Of a stretch of DNA of 64,000 nucleotides, positions 1 to 14,999 are shown piece by piece. Each line of letters opens with the position of its first letter. Within the stretch, counting starts at the first letter, position 1. A program made the translations under genes and the position numbers. The stretch lies in NCBI GenBank assembly GCA_037954325.1, contig JBBMNZ010000072.1, positions 1 to 64,000 of the forward strand, read 5' to 3'. Origin of the DNA: Fistularia commersonii. Taxonomy: Eukaryota; Chordata; Actinopteri; Syngnathiformes; Fistulariidae. The notes below the pieces were generated by a model, which saw only the letters and a program-made list of their open reading frames with translations, was not told where the DNA came from and made no database searches.

Positions 1-700
1 ATTCAATGTAATCCCTTCACAGGTTCAAAAGATATAGCCATTCGTTCAAAAAGTACTTATCTCACCGAGTTGAAGTGTTTTTTATTCAGAGTTGAATTAA
101 CAGGTAAATTTCATCAAGCTGGTTTCTGTTGTTGAAATATGTTGTTTAGCATATGATTCTGCACAATATATGTCAAATTTAGTTTAATCACATCACAGGT
201 TCAAAAGATATTGCCATTCGTTCAAAAACTGCTTATCTTATCGGGTTGAAGCGTTTTTGATTAGGAGTGGAAATAATTGATGGATTTCGTCAAGCTGGTT
301 TCTGCTGTTGAAATATGTTGTTTAGGAAGTGATTCTGCACAATATATATCAAATTTAGTGTAATCCAGACACAAGTTCAAAAGATATAGCCATTCGATCA
401 AAAAGTGCTTATGTCATCGAGTTGAAGCGTTTATGATTCGCAGTGGAAATAACTAATGAAAGAATCAAGATGCTTTCTGCTGTCTAAATATGTTGTTCAG
501 GACATGATTTTGCACAATATATGTCAACTTCAGTGTAATCCCTTCATAGGTTCAAAAGATATAGCCATTCGTTCAAAAAGTGCTTATCTCACCGAGTTCA
601 AGCGTTTTTGATTCGGAGTGGAAATAACCAGTGAATTTCATCATGCTGGTTTCTGCTGTTGAAATATTTTGATTAGGATATGATTCTGCACAATATATGT
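1..700. repeat. Most diverged monomers at the left edge
   Basis: The first four monomers carry substitutions rarely or never seen elsewhere in the window. Examples are TTTTATTCAGAGTTG near 80-95, GTTTAGCATATG near 145, GAAAGAATCAAGATGC near 460-475 in place of the usual GAATTTCATCAAGCTGG, and CTGTCTAAATATG near 480. They remain full-length and in phase. This may reflect proximity to an array edge or an old, unhomogenised segment. The true edge lies outside the window. Confidence 0.6.
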
Positions 701-1949
701 CACAGTCAGTGTGATCCCATTACAGGTTCAAAGGATATAGCCATTCGATCAAAAAGTACTTATCTCACCGAGTTGAAGCGTTTTTGATTAGGAGTGGAAA
801 TAACCGATGGATTTCATCAAGCTGGTTACTGCTGTTGAAATATGTTGTTTAGGACATGATTCTGCAAAACACATGTCAAATTCAGTGTAATCCAGCTACA
901 AGTTCAAAAGATATAGCTATTCGATAAAAAGTGCTTATCTCACCGAGTTGAAGCGTTTTTGATTCGGAGTGGAAATAACTAATGAATTTCATCAAACTGG
1001 TTTCTGCTGTTGAAATATGTTGTTTAGGACATGATTCTGCACAATATATGTCAAATTCTTGTGAGCCCATTACAGGTTCAAAGGATATAGCCATTCGTTC
1101 AAAACATGCTTATGAGACCGAGTTGAAGCGTTTTTGATTAGGAGTGGATATAACTAATGAATTTCATCAAGCTGGTTGCTGCTGTTGAAATAAGTTGTTT
1201 AGGACAAGATTTTGCACAAAATATGTCAAATTCAGTACAATCCAGCGACAAGTTCAAAAGATATTGCCATTCGATCAAAAAGTGCTTATCTCACCGAGTT
1301 GAGCGTTTTTGATTCGGAGTAGAAATAACTAATGAATTTCATCAAGCTGGTTTCTGCTGTTGAAATATGTTGTTTAGGACATGATTCTGCAGAAAATATT
1401 TCAAATTCAGTGTAATCCAGCAACAAGATCAAAAGATATAGCCATTCTTGCAAATAATGCTTATCTCACCGAGTTGAAGCGTTTTTGTTTAGGAGTGGAA
1501 ATAACTAATGAATTTCATCAATTGGTTTCTGCTGTTGAAATATGTTTTTTGTGATATGATTCTGCACAATATATGTCAAATTCAGTGTGATCCCATTAAA
1601 GGTTCAAAGGATATAACCATTCTTTCAAAAAGGACTTATCTCACCGAGTTGAAGCGTTTTTGATTAGGAGTGGAAATAACTTTTGAATTTAATCAAGCTG
1701 GTTACTGCTGTTGAAATATGTTTTTTTGGGATATGATTCTGCACAATATATGTCCAATTAAGTGTAATCACATCACAGGTACAAAAGACATAGCCATTCG
1801 TTCAAAAACTACTTATCTTATCGGGTTGAAGTGTTTTTGATTGAGAGTGGAATTAACTAATGGATTTAATCAAGCTGGTTTCTGCTGTTGAAATATGTTG
1901 TTTTGGACATGATTCTGCAGAACACATGTCAAATTCAGTATAATCCAGC

Positions 1950-4100
1950 GACAAGATCAAAAGATATAGCCCATTCGTGCAAAAAGTGCTTATCTCACCG
2001 AGTTGAAGCAATTTTGATTAGGAGTGGCAAATAACTAATGAATTTCATCAAGTAGATTTCTACTGTTGAAATATGTTGTTTATGACATCATTCTGCACAA
2101 TATATGTCAAATTCAGTTTAATCCCTTCACAAGTTCAAAAGATATAGCATTTCGTTCAAAAAATTGCTCATCTCACCGAGTTGAAGCATTTTTGATTAGG
2201 AGTGAAATTAACTAATGAATTTCATCAAGCTGGTTTCTGCTGTTGAAATATGTTGTTTAGGATATGATTCTGCACAATATATGTCAAAGTCAGTGTGATC
2301 CCATTACAGGTTCAAAGGATATAGCCATTCGTTCAAAAACGACTTATCTCACCGAGTTGAAGTGTTTTTGATTAGGAGTGGAAATAACTATTGAATTTCA
2401 TCAAGCTGGTTTCTGCTGTTGAAATATGTTGTTTTAGGACATGATTATGCACAATATATGTCAAATTCAGTGTAATCCCTTCACAAGTTCAAAAGATATA
2501 GCCATTCGTTCAAAAAAGTGCTTATCTCACCGAGTTGAAGCGTTTTTGATTCGGATTGGAAATAACTCATGAATTTCATCAAACTGGTTTTTGCTGTTGA
2601 AATATGTTGTTTAGAACATGATTCTGCACAATATATGTCCAATTCAGTGTAATCCCTTCATATGTACAAAAGAAATTCGCCAGTCGTTCCAAAAGAACTT
2701 ATCTCACCGAGTTGAGACGTTTTTGATTCGGAGTGGAAATAACCAATGAATTTCATCAAGCTGGTTTCTTCTGTTGAAATATGTTTTTTAGGATATGATT
2801 CTGAACAATATATGTCAAATTTAGTGTAATCACATCACAGGTTCAAAAGATATAGCCATTCCGTTCAAAAAACTGCTTATCTTATCGGGTTGAAGCGTTT
2901 TTGATTAGGAGTGGAAATAACTGATGGATTTCGTCAAGCTGGTTTCTGCTGTTGAAATATGTTGTTTAGGACATGATTTTGCAAAACATATGTCAAATTA
3001 AGTGTAATCCAGCGATAAGATCAAAAGATATAGCCCATTCGTGAAAAAAGTGCTTATCTCACCGAATTTAGACGTTTCTGATTAGGAGTGGAAATAACTA
3101 ATGAATTTCATCAAGCTGGTTTCTGCTGTTGAAATATGTTGTCTAGGACAAGATTCTGCACAATATAATGTCAAATTCAGTGAAATCCCATCACAGGTTC
3201 AAAAAATATAGCCATTCGTTCAAAAATTGCTTATCTCACCAAGTTGAAGAGTATTTGATTAATATTGGAAATAACTTTTGAATTTTCATCAGGCTGGTTT
3301 CTGCTCTTGAAAATTTGTTGTTTTAGGACATGATTCCTGGACAATATAGTTTCAAAGTCAGTGTAATCCTTCACAAGTTCAAAAGATATAGCCATTCGTT
3401 CAAAAAGTACTTATCTCACCGAGTTGAAGCGTTTTTGATTAGGAGCGGAAATAACTATTGAATTTCATCAAGCTGGTTTCTGCTGTTGAAATATGTTGTT
3501 TAGGACATGATTCTGCACAATATACGTCAAATTCTTGTGAGCCCATTACAGGTTGAAAGGATATAGCCATCCGTTCAAAACGTGCTTATGAGACCGAGTT
3601 GAAGCGTTTTTGATTAGGAGTGGAAATAACTAAGGGATATTATTCAAGCTGGTTTCTGCTGTTGAAATATGTTGTTTATGACATAATTCTGCACAATATA
3701 TGTCAAATTAAGTGTAATCTCTTCACAAGTTCAAAAGATATAGCCATTCGTTCAAAAAGTACTTATCTCACCGAGTTGAAGCATTTTTGATTCGGAGTGG
3801 AAATAACTAATGAATTTCATCAAGCTGGTTTCTGCTGTTGAAATATGTTGTTTAGGACAAGATTCTGCACAATATATGTCAAATTCAGTGGAAATCCCAT
3901 CACAGGTTTCAAAAAATATAAGCCATTCGTTCAAAAATTGCTTATCTCACCAAGTTGAAGAGTTTTTGATTAGTATTGGAAATAACTAATGCATTTCATC
4001 AAGCTGGTTTCTGCTGTTGAAATATGTTGTTTAGGACATGATTCTGGACAATATATGTCAAATTCAGTGTAATCCCCTTCACAAGTTAAAAAGATATAGC
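1950..4100. repeat. Monomers dense in single-base insertions
   Basis: This stretch has many one-base additions, often lengthening a run: GCCCATTC near 1,970 and 3,025, GGCAAATAAC near 2,030, TTGTTTTAGG near 2,435 and 3,320, CAAAAAAGTGC near 2,512, ATTCCGTTC near 2,850, ATATAATGTC near 3,165, GAATTTTCATC near 3,282, GATTCCTGG near 3,333, GGAAATCCC near 3,890, GGTTTCAAA and ATAAGCC near 3,907-3,922, and ATCCCCTTC near 4,075. Related monomers of the same class at 7-9 kb and 12-14 kb lack them (for example GTGAAATCCC near 8,993 and 13,741). Consensus error in the assembly is a good alternative to real mutation. Confidence 0.6.
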
Positions 4101-7100
4101 CATTCGTTCAAAAAGTACTTATCTCACCGGGTTGAAGCGTTTTTGATTAGGAGTGGAAATAACTTTTAAATTTTATCAAGCTGGTTTCTGCTGTTGAAAT
4201 ATGTTTTTTAGGACATGATTCTGCACAATATTTGTCAAATTTAGTGAAATCCCATTACAGGTTCAAAGGATATAGCCATTCGTCCAAAAAGTACTTATGT
4301 CAGCAAGTTGAAGAGTTTTTGATTAGTATTGGAAATTACCAATGAATTACGTCAAGCTGGTTTCTGCTGTTGAAATATGTTGTTAGGTCAAGATTCTGCA
4401 CAATATATGTCATATTCAGAGATATCCCATCAAAAGTCCAAAAGATATAGCCATTCGTTCAAAAAGTGCTTAACTCACCGAGTTGAGACGTTTCTGATTA
4501 GGAGTGGAAATAACTAATGAATTTCATCAAGCTGGTTTCTGCTGTTGAAATATGTTGTTTAGGACATGATTCTGCACAATATATGTCAAATTCAGTATAA
4601 TCCCTTCATAGGTTCAATAGATATCGCCATTCGTTCAAAAAGTACTTATATCACCGAGTTGAAGCGTTTTTGGATTCGGAGTGGAAATAATCAATGAATT
4701 TCATCAAGCTGGTTTCTGCTGTTGAAATATGTTTTTTAGGATATGAAACTGCACAATATATGTCAAATTCAGTGTAATCACATCACAGGATCAAAGATAT
4801 AGCCATTCGTTCAAAAACTCCTTATCTTATCGGGTTAAAGCGTTTTTGATTAGGAGTGGAAATAACTGATGGATTTCATCAAGCTGGTTACTGCTGTTGA
4901 AATATGTTGTTTAGGACATGATTCTGCAAAACACATGTCAAATTCAGTGTAATCCAGCTACAAGTTCAAAAGATATAGCTATTCGATCCAAAAGTGCTTA
5001 TCTCACCGAGTTGAAGCGTTTTTAATTCGGAGTGGAAATAACTAATGAATTTCATCAAACTGGTTTCTGCTGTTGAAATATGTTGTTTAGGACATGATTC
5101 TGCACAATATATGTCAAATTCTTGTGAGCCCATTACAGGTTCAAAGGATATAGACATTCTTTCAAAATGTGCTCATGAGACCGAGTTAAAGTGTTTCTGA
5201 TTAGGAGTGGATATAACTAATGAATTTCATCTAGCTGGTTCCCGCTGTCGAAATATGTTGTTTAGGACAAGATTCTGCACAATATATGTCAAATTCAGTG
5301 AAATCCCATCACATGTTCAAAACATATAGCCATTCGTTCAAAAATTGCTTATCTCACCAAGTTGAAGAGGTTTTGATTAGGAGCGGAAATAACTATTGAA
5401 TTTCATCAAGCTGGTTTCTGCTGTTGAAATATGTTGTTTAGGACATGATTCTGCACAATATATGTCAAATTCATGTGAGCCCATTACAGGTTCAAAGGAT
5501 ATAGCCATTTGTTCAAAACATGCTTATGAGACCGAGTTGAAGCGTTTTTGATTAGGAGTGGATATAACTAATGAATTTCATCAACGTGGTTCCTGCTGTT
5601 GAAATATGTTGTTTAGGACAAGATTTTGCACAAAATATGTCAAATTCTGTATAATCCAGCGACAAGTTCAAAAGATATTGCCATTCGATCAAAAAGTGCT
5701 TATCTCACCGAGTTGAGCGTTTTTGATTCGGAGTAGAAATAACTAATGAATTTCATCAAGCTGGTTTCTGCTGTTGAAATATGTTGTTTAGGACATGATT
5801 CTGCAGAAAATATTTCAAATTATGTGTAATCCAGCAACAAGATCAAAAGATATAGCCGTTCTTGCAAATAATGCTTATCTCACCGAGTTGAAGCGTTTTT
5901 GTTTAGGAGTGGAAATAACTAATGAATTTCATCAAGCTGGTTTCTGCTGTTGAAATATGTTGTTTAGGATATGATTCTGCACAATATATGTATAATTCAG
6001 TGTGATCCCATTAAAGGTTCAAAGGATATAGCCATTCTTTCAAAAAGGACTTATCTCACCGAGTTGAAGCGTTTTTGATTCGGAGTGAAAATAACTAATG
6101 GTTATCATCAAGCTGGTTTCTGCTGTTGAAATATGTTGTTTATGACATAAATCTGCACAATATATGTCAAATTAAGTGTAACCCCTCACAAGTTCAAAAG
6201 ATATAGCCATTCGTTCAAGAAGTACTTATATCACCGAGTTGAAGCGTTTTTGATTAGGAGTGGAAATAACTTTTGAATTTCATCACGCTGGTTTCTGCTG
6301 TTGAAATATGTTGTTTAGGACATAATTCTGCGCAATATATGTCAAATTCAGTGTAATCCCTTCATAGGTTCAAAAGATATCGCCATTCGTTCAAAAAGTA
6401 CTTATCTCACCGAGTTGATGCGTTTTTGGATTCGGAGTGGAAATAATCAATGAATTTCATCAAGCTGGTTTCTGCTCTTGAAATATGTTTTTTAGGATAT
6501 GATTCTGCACAATATATGTCAAATTTAGTGTAATCACATTACAGGTTCAAAAGACATAGCCATTCGTTCAAAAACTGCTTATCTTATCGAGTTGAAGCGT
6601 TTTTGATTGAGAGTGGAAATAACTAATGGATTTAATCAAGCTGGTTTCTGCTGTTGAAATATGTTGTTTAGGACATGATTCTGCAGAACACATGTCAAAT
6701 TCAGTGTAATCCAGCGACAAGATCAAACGATATAGCCATTCGTGCAAAAAGTGCTTATCTCACCGAGTTGAAGCAATTTTGATTAGGAGTGGCAATAACT
6801 AATGAATTTCATCAAGTAGATATCTACTGTTGAAATATGTTGTTTAGGACATGATTCTGCACAATATATGTCAAATTCAGTGTAATCCCTTCCCAAGTTC
6901 AAAAGATATAGCCATTCGTTCAAAAAGTGCTTATCTCACCGAGTTGAAGCGTTTTTGATTAGGAGTGGAAATAACTTTTGAATTTCATCAAGCTGGTTTC
7001 TGTTGTTGAAATATGTTGTTTAGAACATGATTCTGCACAATATATGTCCAATTCAGTGTAATCCCTTCATAGGTTCAAAAGAAATCGCCAGTCGTTCCAA

Positions 7101-10100
7101 AAGAACTTATAAGACCGAGTTGAGGCGTTTTTGATTCGGAGTGGAAATAACCAATGAATTTCATCAAGTAGATTTCTACTGTTGAAATATGTTGTTTAGG
7201 ACATGATTCGGCACAATATATGTCAAATTCAGTGTAATCCCTTCCCAAGTTCAAAAGATATAGCCATTCGTTCAAAAAGTGCTTATCTCACCGAGTTGAA
7301 GCGTTTTTGATTAGGAGTGGAAATAACTGATGGATTTCGTCAAGCTGGTTTCTGCTGTTGAAATATGTTGTTTAGGACATGATTTTGCAAAACACATGTC
7401 AAATTAAGTGTAATCCAGCGATAAGATCAAAAGATATAGCCATTCGTGAAAAAAGTGCTTATCTCACTGAGTTGAGACGTTTCTGATTAGGAGTGGCAAT
7501 AACTTTTGAATTTCATCACGCTGGTTTCTACTGTTGAAATATGTTGTTTAGGACATGATTCTGCAGAACACATGTCAAATTCAGTGTAATCCAGCGACAA
7601 GATCAAAAGATATAGCCATTCGTGCAAAAACTGCTTATCTCACCGAGTTGAAGCAATTTTGATTAGGAGTGGCAATAACTAATGAATTTCATCAAGTAGA
7701 TTTCTACTGTTGAAATATGTTGTTTAGGACATGATTCTGCACAATATATGTCAAATTCAGTGTAATCCCTTCACAAGTTCAAAAGATATAGCCATTCGTT
7801 CAAAAAGTGCTTATCTCACCGAGTTGAAGCATTTTTGATTAGGAGTGGAAATAACTAATGAATTTCATCAAGCTGGTTTCTGCTGTTGAAATATGTTGTT
7901 TAGGATATGATTCTGCACAATATATGTCAAAGTCAGTGTGATCCCATTACAGGTTCAAAGGATATAGCCATTCGTTCAAAAAGGCCTTATCTCACCGAGT
8001 TGAAGCGTTTTTGATTCTGAGTGGAAATAACTAATGAATTTCATCAAGCTGGTTTCTGCTGTTGAAATATGTTGTTTAGGATATGATTCTGCACAATATA
8101 TGTCAAAGTCAGTGTGATCCCATTACAGGTTCAAAGGATATAGCCATTCGTTCAAAAAGGACTTATCTCACCGAGTTTAGGCGTTTGTGATTAGGAGTGG
8201 AAATAACTAATGAATTTCATCAAGCTGGTTTCTGCTGTTGAAATATGTTGTTTAGGACATGATTCTGCACAATATATGTCAAATTCAGTGTAATCCCTTC
8301 ACAAGTTCAAAAGATATAGCCATTCGTTCAGAAAGTGCTTATCTGACCGAGTTGAAGCGTTTTTGATTAGGAGTGGAAATAACTTTTGAATTTCATCAAG
8401 CTGGTTTCTGCTGTTGAAATATGTTCTTTAGGACATGATTCTGCACAATATATGTCAAATTCAGTGAAATCCCATCACAGGTTCAAAAGATATAGCCATT
8501 CGTTCAAAAATTGCTTATCTCACCAAGTTGAAGAGTTTTTGATTAGGAGCGGAAATAACTATTGAATTTCATCAAGCTGGTTTCTGCTGTTGAAATATGT
8601 TGTTTAGGACATGATTCTGCACAATATACGTCAAATTCTTGTGAGCCCATTACAGGTTGAAAGGATATAGCCATCCGTTCAAAACGTGCTTATGAGACCG
8701 AGTTGAAGCGTTTTTGAGTTGGAGTGGAAATAACTAAGGGATATTATCAAGCTGGTTTCTGCTGTTGAAATATGTTTTTTATGACATAATTCTGCACAAT
8801 ATATGTCAAATTCAGTGTAATCCCTTCACAAGTTCAAAAGATATAGCCATTCGTTCAAAAAGTACTTATCTCACCGAGTTGAAGCGTTTTTGATTCGGAG
8901 TGGAAATAACTAATGAATTTCATCAAGCTGGTTTCTGCTGTTGAAATATGTTGTTTAGGACAAGATTCTGCACAATATATGTCAAATTCAGTGAAATCCC
9001 ATCACAGGTTCAAAAAATATAGTCATTCGTTCAAAAATTGCTTATCTCACCAAGTTGAAGAGTTTTTGATTAGTATTGGAAAAAACTAATGTATTTCATC
9101 AAGCTGGTTTCTGCTGTTGAAATATGTTATTTAGGAAATGATTCCGGACAATATATGTCAAATTCAGTGTAATCCCTTCACAAGTTAAAAAGATATAGCC
9201 TTTCGTTCAAAAAGTACTTATCTCACCGGGTTGAAGCGTTTTTGATTAGGAGTGGAAATAACTTTTGAATTTCATCAAGCTGGTTTCTGCTGTTGAAATA
9301 TGTTTTTTAGGACATGATTCTGCACAATGTTTGTCAAATTTAGTGAAATCCCATTACAGGTTCAAAGGATATAGCCATTCGTCCAAAAAGTACTTATGTC
9401 ACCAAGTTGAAGAGTTTTTGATTAGTATTGGAAATAACCAATGAATTACGTCAAGCTGGTTTCTGCTGTTGAAATATGTTTTTTAGGATATGATTCTGCA
9501 CAATATATGTCAAATTCAGTGTAATCACATCACAGGTTCAAAAGATGTCGCCATTCGTTCAAAAAGTACTTATCTTACCGATTTGAAGCGATTTTGATTA
9601 GGAGTGGAAATAACTAATGAATTTCATCAAGCTGGTTTCTGCTGTTGAAATATGTTGTTTAGGATATGATTCTGCACAACATATGTCAAATTCAGTGTAA
9701 TCCCTTAACAGGTTCAAAAGATATAGCCATTCGTTCAAAAAGTACTTATCTCACCGAGTTGAAGTGTTTTTGATTAGGAGTGGAAATAACCAATGAATTT
9801 CATCAAGCTGGTTTCTGCTGTTGAAATATGTTTTTAGGATATGATTCTGCACAATATATATCAAATTTAGTGTAATCACAACACAGGTTCAAAAGATATA
9901 GCCATTCGTTCAATAACTCCTTATCTTATCGGGTTGAAGCGTTTTTGATTAGGAGTGGAAATAACCGATGGATTTCATCAAGCTGGTTACTGCTGTTGAA
10001 ATATGTTGTTTAGGACATGATTCTGCAAAACACATGTCAAATTCAGTGTAATCCAGCTACAAGTTCAAAAGATATAGCTATTCGATAAAAAGTGCTTATC

Positions 10101-11431
10101 TCACCGAGTTGAAGCGTTTTTGATTCGGAGTGGAAATAACTAATGAATTTCATCAAACTGGTTTCTGCTGTTGAAATATGTTGTTTAGGACATGATTCTG
10201 CACAATATATGTCAAATTCAGTGAAATCCCATCTCAGGTTCAAAAGATATAGCCATTCGTTCAAAAATTGCTTATCTCACCAAGTTGAAGAGTTTTTGAT
10301 TAGGAGCGGAAATAACTATTGAATTTCATCAAGCTGGTTTCAGCTGTTGAAATATGTTGTTTAGGACATGATTCTGCACAATATATGACAAATTCTTGTG
10401 AGCCCATTACAGGTTCAAAGGATATAGACATTCGTTCAAAACATGCTTATGAGACCGAGTTTAAGCGTTTTTGATTAGGAGTGGAAATAACTAATGAATT
10501 TCATCAAGCTGGTTCCTGCTGTTGAAATAAGTTGTTTAGGACAAGATTTTGCACAAAATATGTCAAATTCAGTGTAATCCAGCAACAAGATCAAAAGATA
10601 TAGCCATTCTTGCAAATAATGCTTATCTCACCGAGTTGAAGCGTTTTTGTTTAGGAGTGGAAATAACTAATGAATTTCATCAAGCTGGTTTCTGCTGTTG
10701 AAATATGTTTTTTGTGATATGATTCTGCACAATATATGTCAAATTCAGTGTGATCCCATTAAAGGTTCAAAGGATATAACCATTCTTTCAAAAAGGACTT
10801 ATCTCACCGTGTTGAAGCGTTTTTGATTAGGAGTGGAAATAACTTTTGAATTTCATCAAGCTGGTTACTGCTGTTGAAATATGTTTTTTGGGATATGATT
10901 CTGCACAATATATGTCAAATTCAGTGTGATCCCATTAAAGGTTCAAAAGATATCGCCATACGTTCAAAAAGTACTTATCTCACCGAGTTGAAGCGTTTTT
11001 GAATTCGGAGTGGAAATAATCAATGAATTTCATCAAGCTGGTTTCTGCTCTTGAAATATGTTTTTTAGGATATGATTCTGCACAATATATGTCAAATTTA
11101 GTGTAATCACATTACAGGTACAAAAGACATAGCCATTCGTTTAAAAACTACTTATCTTATCGGGTTGAAGCGTTTTTGATTGAGAGTGGAAATAACTAAT
11201 GGATTTAATCAAGCTGGTTTCTGCTGTTGAAATATGTTGTTTTGGACATGATTCTGCAGAACATATGTCAAATTCAGTGTAATCCAGCGACAAGATCAAA
11301 AGATATAACCATTCGTGCAAAAAGTGCTTATCTCACCGAGTTGAAGCAATTTTGATTAGGAGTGGCAATAACTAATGAATTTCATCAAGTAGATTTCTAC
11401 TGTTGAAATATGTTGTTTAGGACATGATTCT

Positions 11432-12236
11432 GCACAATATATGTCAAATTCAGTGTAATCCCTTCACAAGTTCAAAAGATATAGCCATTCGTTCAAAAAG
11501 TGCTTATCTCACCGAGTTGAAGCGTTTTTGATTTGGAGTGGAATTAACTAATGAATTTCATCAAGCTGGTTTCTGTTGTTGAAATATGTTGTTTAGGATA
11601 TGATTCTGCACAATATATGTCAAAGTCAGTGTGATCCCATTACAGGTTCAAAGGATATAGCCATTCGTTCAAAAAGGACTTATCTCACCGAGTTGAAGCG
11701 TTTGTGATTAGGAGTGGAAATAACTAATGAATTTCATCAAGCTGGTTTCTGCTGTTGAAATATGTTGTTTAGGACATTATTATGCACAATATATGTCAAA
11801 TTCAGTGTAATCCCTTCACAAGTTCAAAAGATATAGCCATTCGTTCAAAAAGTGCTTATCTCACCGAGTTGAAGCGTTTTTGATTTGGAGTGGAATTAAC
11901 TAATGAATTTCATCAAGCTGGGTTCTGTTGTTGAAATATGTTGTTTAGGATATGATTCTGCACAATATATGTCAAAGTCAGTGTGATCCCATTACAGGTT
12001 CAAAGGATATAGCCATTCGTTCAAAAAGGACTTATCTCACCGAGTTGAAGCGTTTGTGATTAGGAGTGGAAATAACTAATGAATTTCATCAAGCTGGTTT
12101 CTGCTGTTGAAATATGTTGTTTAGGACATTATTATGCACAATATATGTCAAATTCAGTGTAATCCCTTCACAAGTTCAAAAGATATAGCCATTCGTTCAA
12201 AAAGTGCTTATCTCACCGAGTTGAAGCGTTTTTGAT
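11432..12236. repeat. Dimer duplicated in tandem (352 bp, about 2.3 copies)
   Basis: The pair of monomers from about 11,432 to 11,783 is followed directly by a near-identical pair at 11,784-12,135, and the match runs on to about 12,236. The shared private marker is GGACATTATTATGC at about 11,771 and 12,123, exactly 352 bp apart. TTTGGAGTGGAATTAAC recurs at the same spacing (near 11,531 and 11,883). This looks like a recent local unequal exchange of two monomers. Confidence 0.8.
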
Positions 12237-14999
12237 TCGGAATGGAAATAACTAATGAATTTCATCAAACTGGTTTTTACTGTTGAAATATGTTGTTTAG
12301 GACATGATTCTGCACAATATATGTCCAATTCAGTGTAATCCCTTCATAGGTTCAAAAGAAATCGCCAGTCGTTCCAAAAGAACTTATCTCACCGAGTCGA
12401 GGCGTTTTTGATTCGGAGTGGAAATAACCAATGAATTTCATCAAGCTGGTTTCTGCTGTTGAAATATGTTCTTTAGGATACGATTCTGAACAATATATGT
12501 CAAATTTAGTGTAATCATATCACAGGTTCAAAAGATATAGCCATTCGTTCAAAAACTGCTTATCTTATCAGGTTGAAGCGTTTTTGATTAGGAGTGGAAA
12601 TAACTGATGGATTTCGTCAAGCTGGTTTCTGCTGTTGAAATATGTTGTTTAGGACATGATTCTGCAAAACATATGTCAAATTAAGTGTAATTCAGCGATA
12701 AGATCAAAAGATATAGCCATTCGTGAAAAAAGTGCTTATCTCACCGAGTTTAGACGTTTCTGATTAGGAGTGGAAATAACTAATGAATTTCATCAAGCTG
12801 GTTCCCGCTGTTGAAATATGTTATTTAGGACAAGATTCTGCACAAAATATGTCAAATTCAGTATAATCCAGTGACAAGTTCAAAAGATATAGCCATTCGA
12901 TCAAAAACTGCTTATCTCACCGAGTTGAAGCATTTTTGATTCGGAGTGGAAATAACTAATGAATTTCATTAAGCTGGTTTCTGCTGTTGAAATATGTTGT
13001 CTAGGACAAGATTCTGCACAATATATGTCAAATTCAGTGAAATCCCATCACAGGTTCAAAAAATATAGCCATTCGTTCAAAAATTGCTTATCTCACCAGG
13101 TTGAAGAGTTTTTGATTAATATTGGAAATAACTTTTGAATTTCATCAAGCTGGTTTCTGCTCTTGAAATTTGTTGTTTAGGACATGATTCTGGACAATAT
13201 ATTTCAAATTCAGTGTAATCCCTTCACAAGTTCAAAAGATATAGCCATTCGTTCAAAAAGTACTTATCTCACCGAGTTGAAGCGTTTTTGATTAGGAGCG
13301 GAAATAACTATTGAATTTCATCAAGCTGGTTTCTGATTTTGAAATATGTTGTTTAGGACATGATTCTGCACAATATACGTCAAATTCTTGTGAGCCCATT
13401 ACAGGTTGAAAGGATATAGCCATCCGTTCAAAACGTGCTTATGAGACCGAGTTGAAGCGTTTTTGATTAGGAGTGGAAATAACAAAGGGATATTATCAAG
13501 CCGGTTTCTGCTGTTGAAATATGTTGTTTATGACATAATTCTGCACAATATATGTCAAATTAAGTGTAATCCCTTCACAAGTTCAAAAGATATAGCCATT
13601 CGTTCAAAAAGTACTTATCTCACCGAGTTGAAGCGTTTTTGATTCGGAGTGGAAATAACTAATGAATTTCATCAAGCTGGTTTCTGCTGTTGAAATATGT
13701 TGTTTAGGACAAGATTCTGCACAATATATGTCAAATTCAGTGAAATCCCATCACAGGTTCAAAAAATATAGCCATTCGTTCAAAAATTGCTTATCTCACC
13801 AAGTTGAAGAGTTTTTGATTAGTATTGGAAATAACTAATGAATTTCATCAAGCTGGTTTCTGCTGTTGAAATATGTTGTTTAGGACAAGATTCTGGACAA
13901 TATATGTCAAATTCAGTGTAATCCCTTCACAAGTTAAAAAGAAATAGCCATTCGTTCAAAAAGTACTTATCTCACCGGGTTGAAGCGTTTTTGATTAGGA
14001 GTGGAAATAACTTTTGAATTTCATCAAGCTGGTTTCTGCTGTTGACATATGTTTTTTAGGACATGATTCTGCACAATATTTGTCAAATTTAGTGAAATCC
14101 CATTACAGGTTCAAATGATATAGCCATTCGTCCAAAAAGTACTTATGTCGCCAAGTTGAAGAATTTTTGATTAGTATTGGAAATAACCAATGAATTACGT
14201 CAAGCTGGTTTCTGCTGTTGAAATATGTTGTTAGGTCAAGATTCTGCACAATATATGTCATATTCAGAGATATCCCATCAAAAGTCCAAAAGATATAGCC
14301 ATTCGTTCAAAAAGTGCTTAACTCACCGATTTGAGACGTTTCTGATTAGGAGTGGAAATAACGAATGAATTTCATCAAGCTGGTTTCTGCTGTTGAAATA
14401 TGTTGTTTAGGACATGATTCTGCACAATATATGTCAAATTCAGTATAATCCCTTCATAGGTTCAAAAGATATCGCCATTCGTTCAAAAAGTACTTATATC
14501 ACCGAGTTGAAGCGTTTTTGGATTCGGAGTGGAAATAATCAATGAATTTCATCAAGCTGGTTTCTGCTGTTGAAATATGTTTTTTAGGATATGAATCTGC
14601 ACAATATATGTCAAATTTAGTGTAATCACATCACAGGATCAAAAGATATAGCCATTCGTTCAAAAACTCCTTATCTTATCGGGTTGAAGCGTTTTTGATT
14701 CGGAGTGGAAATAACTGATGGATTTCATCAAGCTGGTTACTGCTGTTGAAATATGTTGTTTAGGACATGATTCTGCAAAACACATGTCAAATTCAGTGAA
14801 ATCCCATCACATGTTCAAAACATATAGCCATTCGTTCAAAAAATGCTTATCTCACCAAGTTGAAGAGGTTTTGATTAGGAGCGGAAATAACTATTGAATT
14901 TCATCAAGCTGGTTTCAGCTGTTGAAATATGTTGTTTAGGACATGATTCTGCACAATATATGTCAAATTCTTATGAGCCCATTACAGGTTCAAAGGATA

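Noticed and set aside
7680..7720. TAGATTTCTACTG patch as a hairpin or insertion-site signal
   Set aside because: TAGATTTCTA is a short near-palindrome found only in one monomer class (CATCAAGTAGATTTCTACTG). It is explained by a few substitutions in the usual CATCAAGCTGGTTTCTGCTG and has no associated element.
10043..10264. Short open frames of 60-80 codons on the minus strand, repeated many times across the window (for example here and at 882-1,094, 21,472-21,705, 32,007-32,249, 60,328-60,519)
   Set aside because: They are the same stretch of the satellite monomer read again and again. They start and stop according to single substitutions, change frame with each 176-bp step, and have no flanking gene signals.
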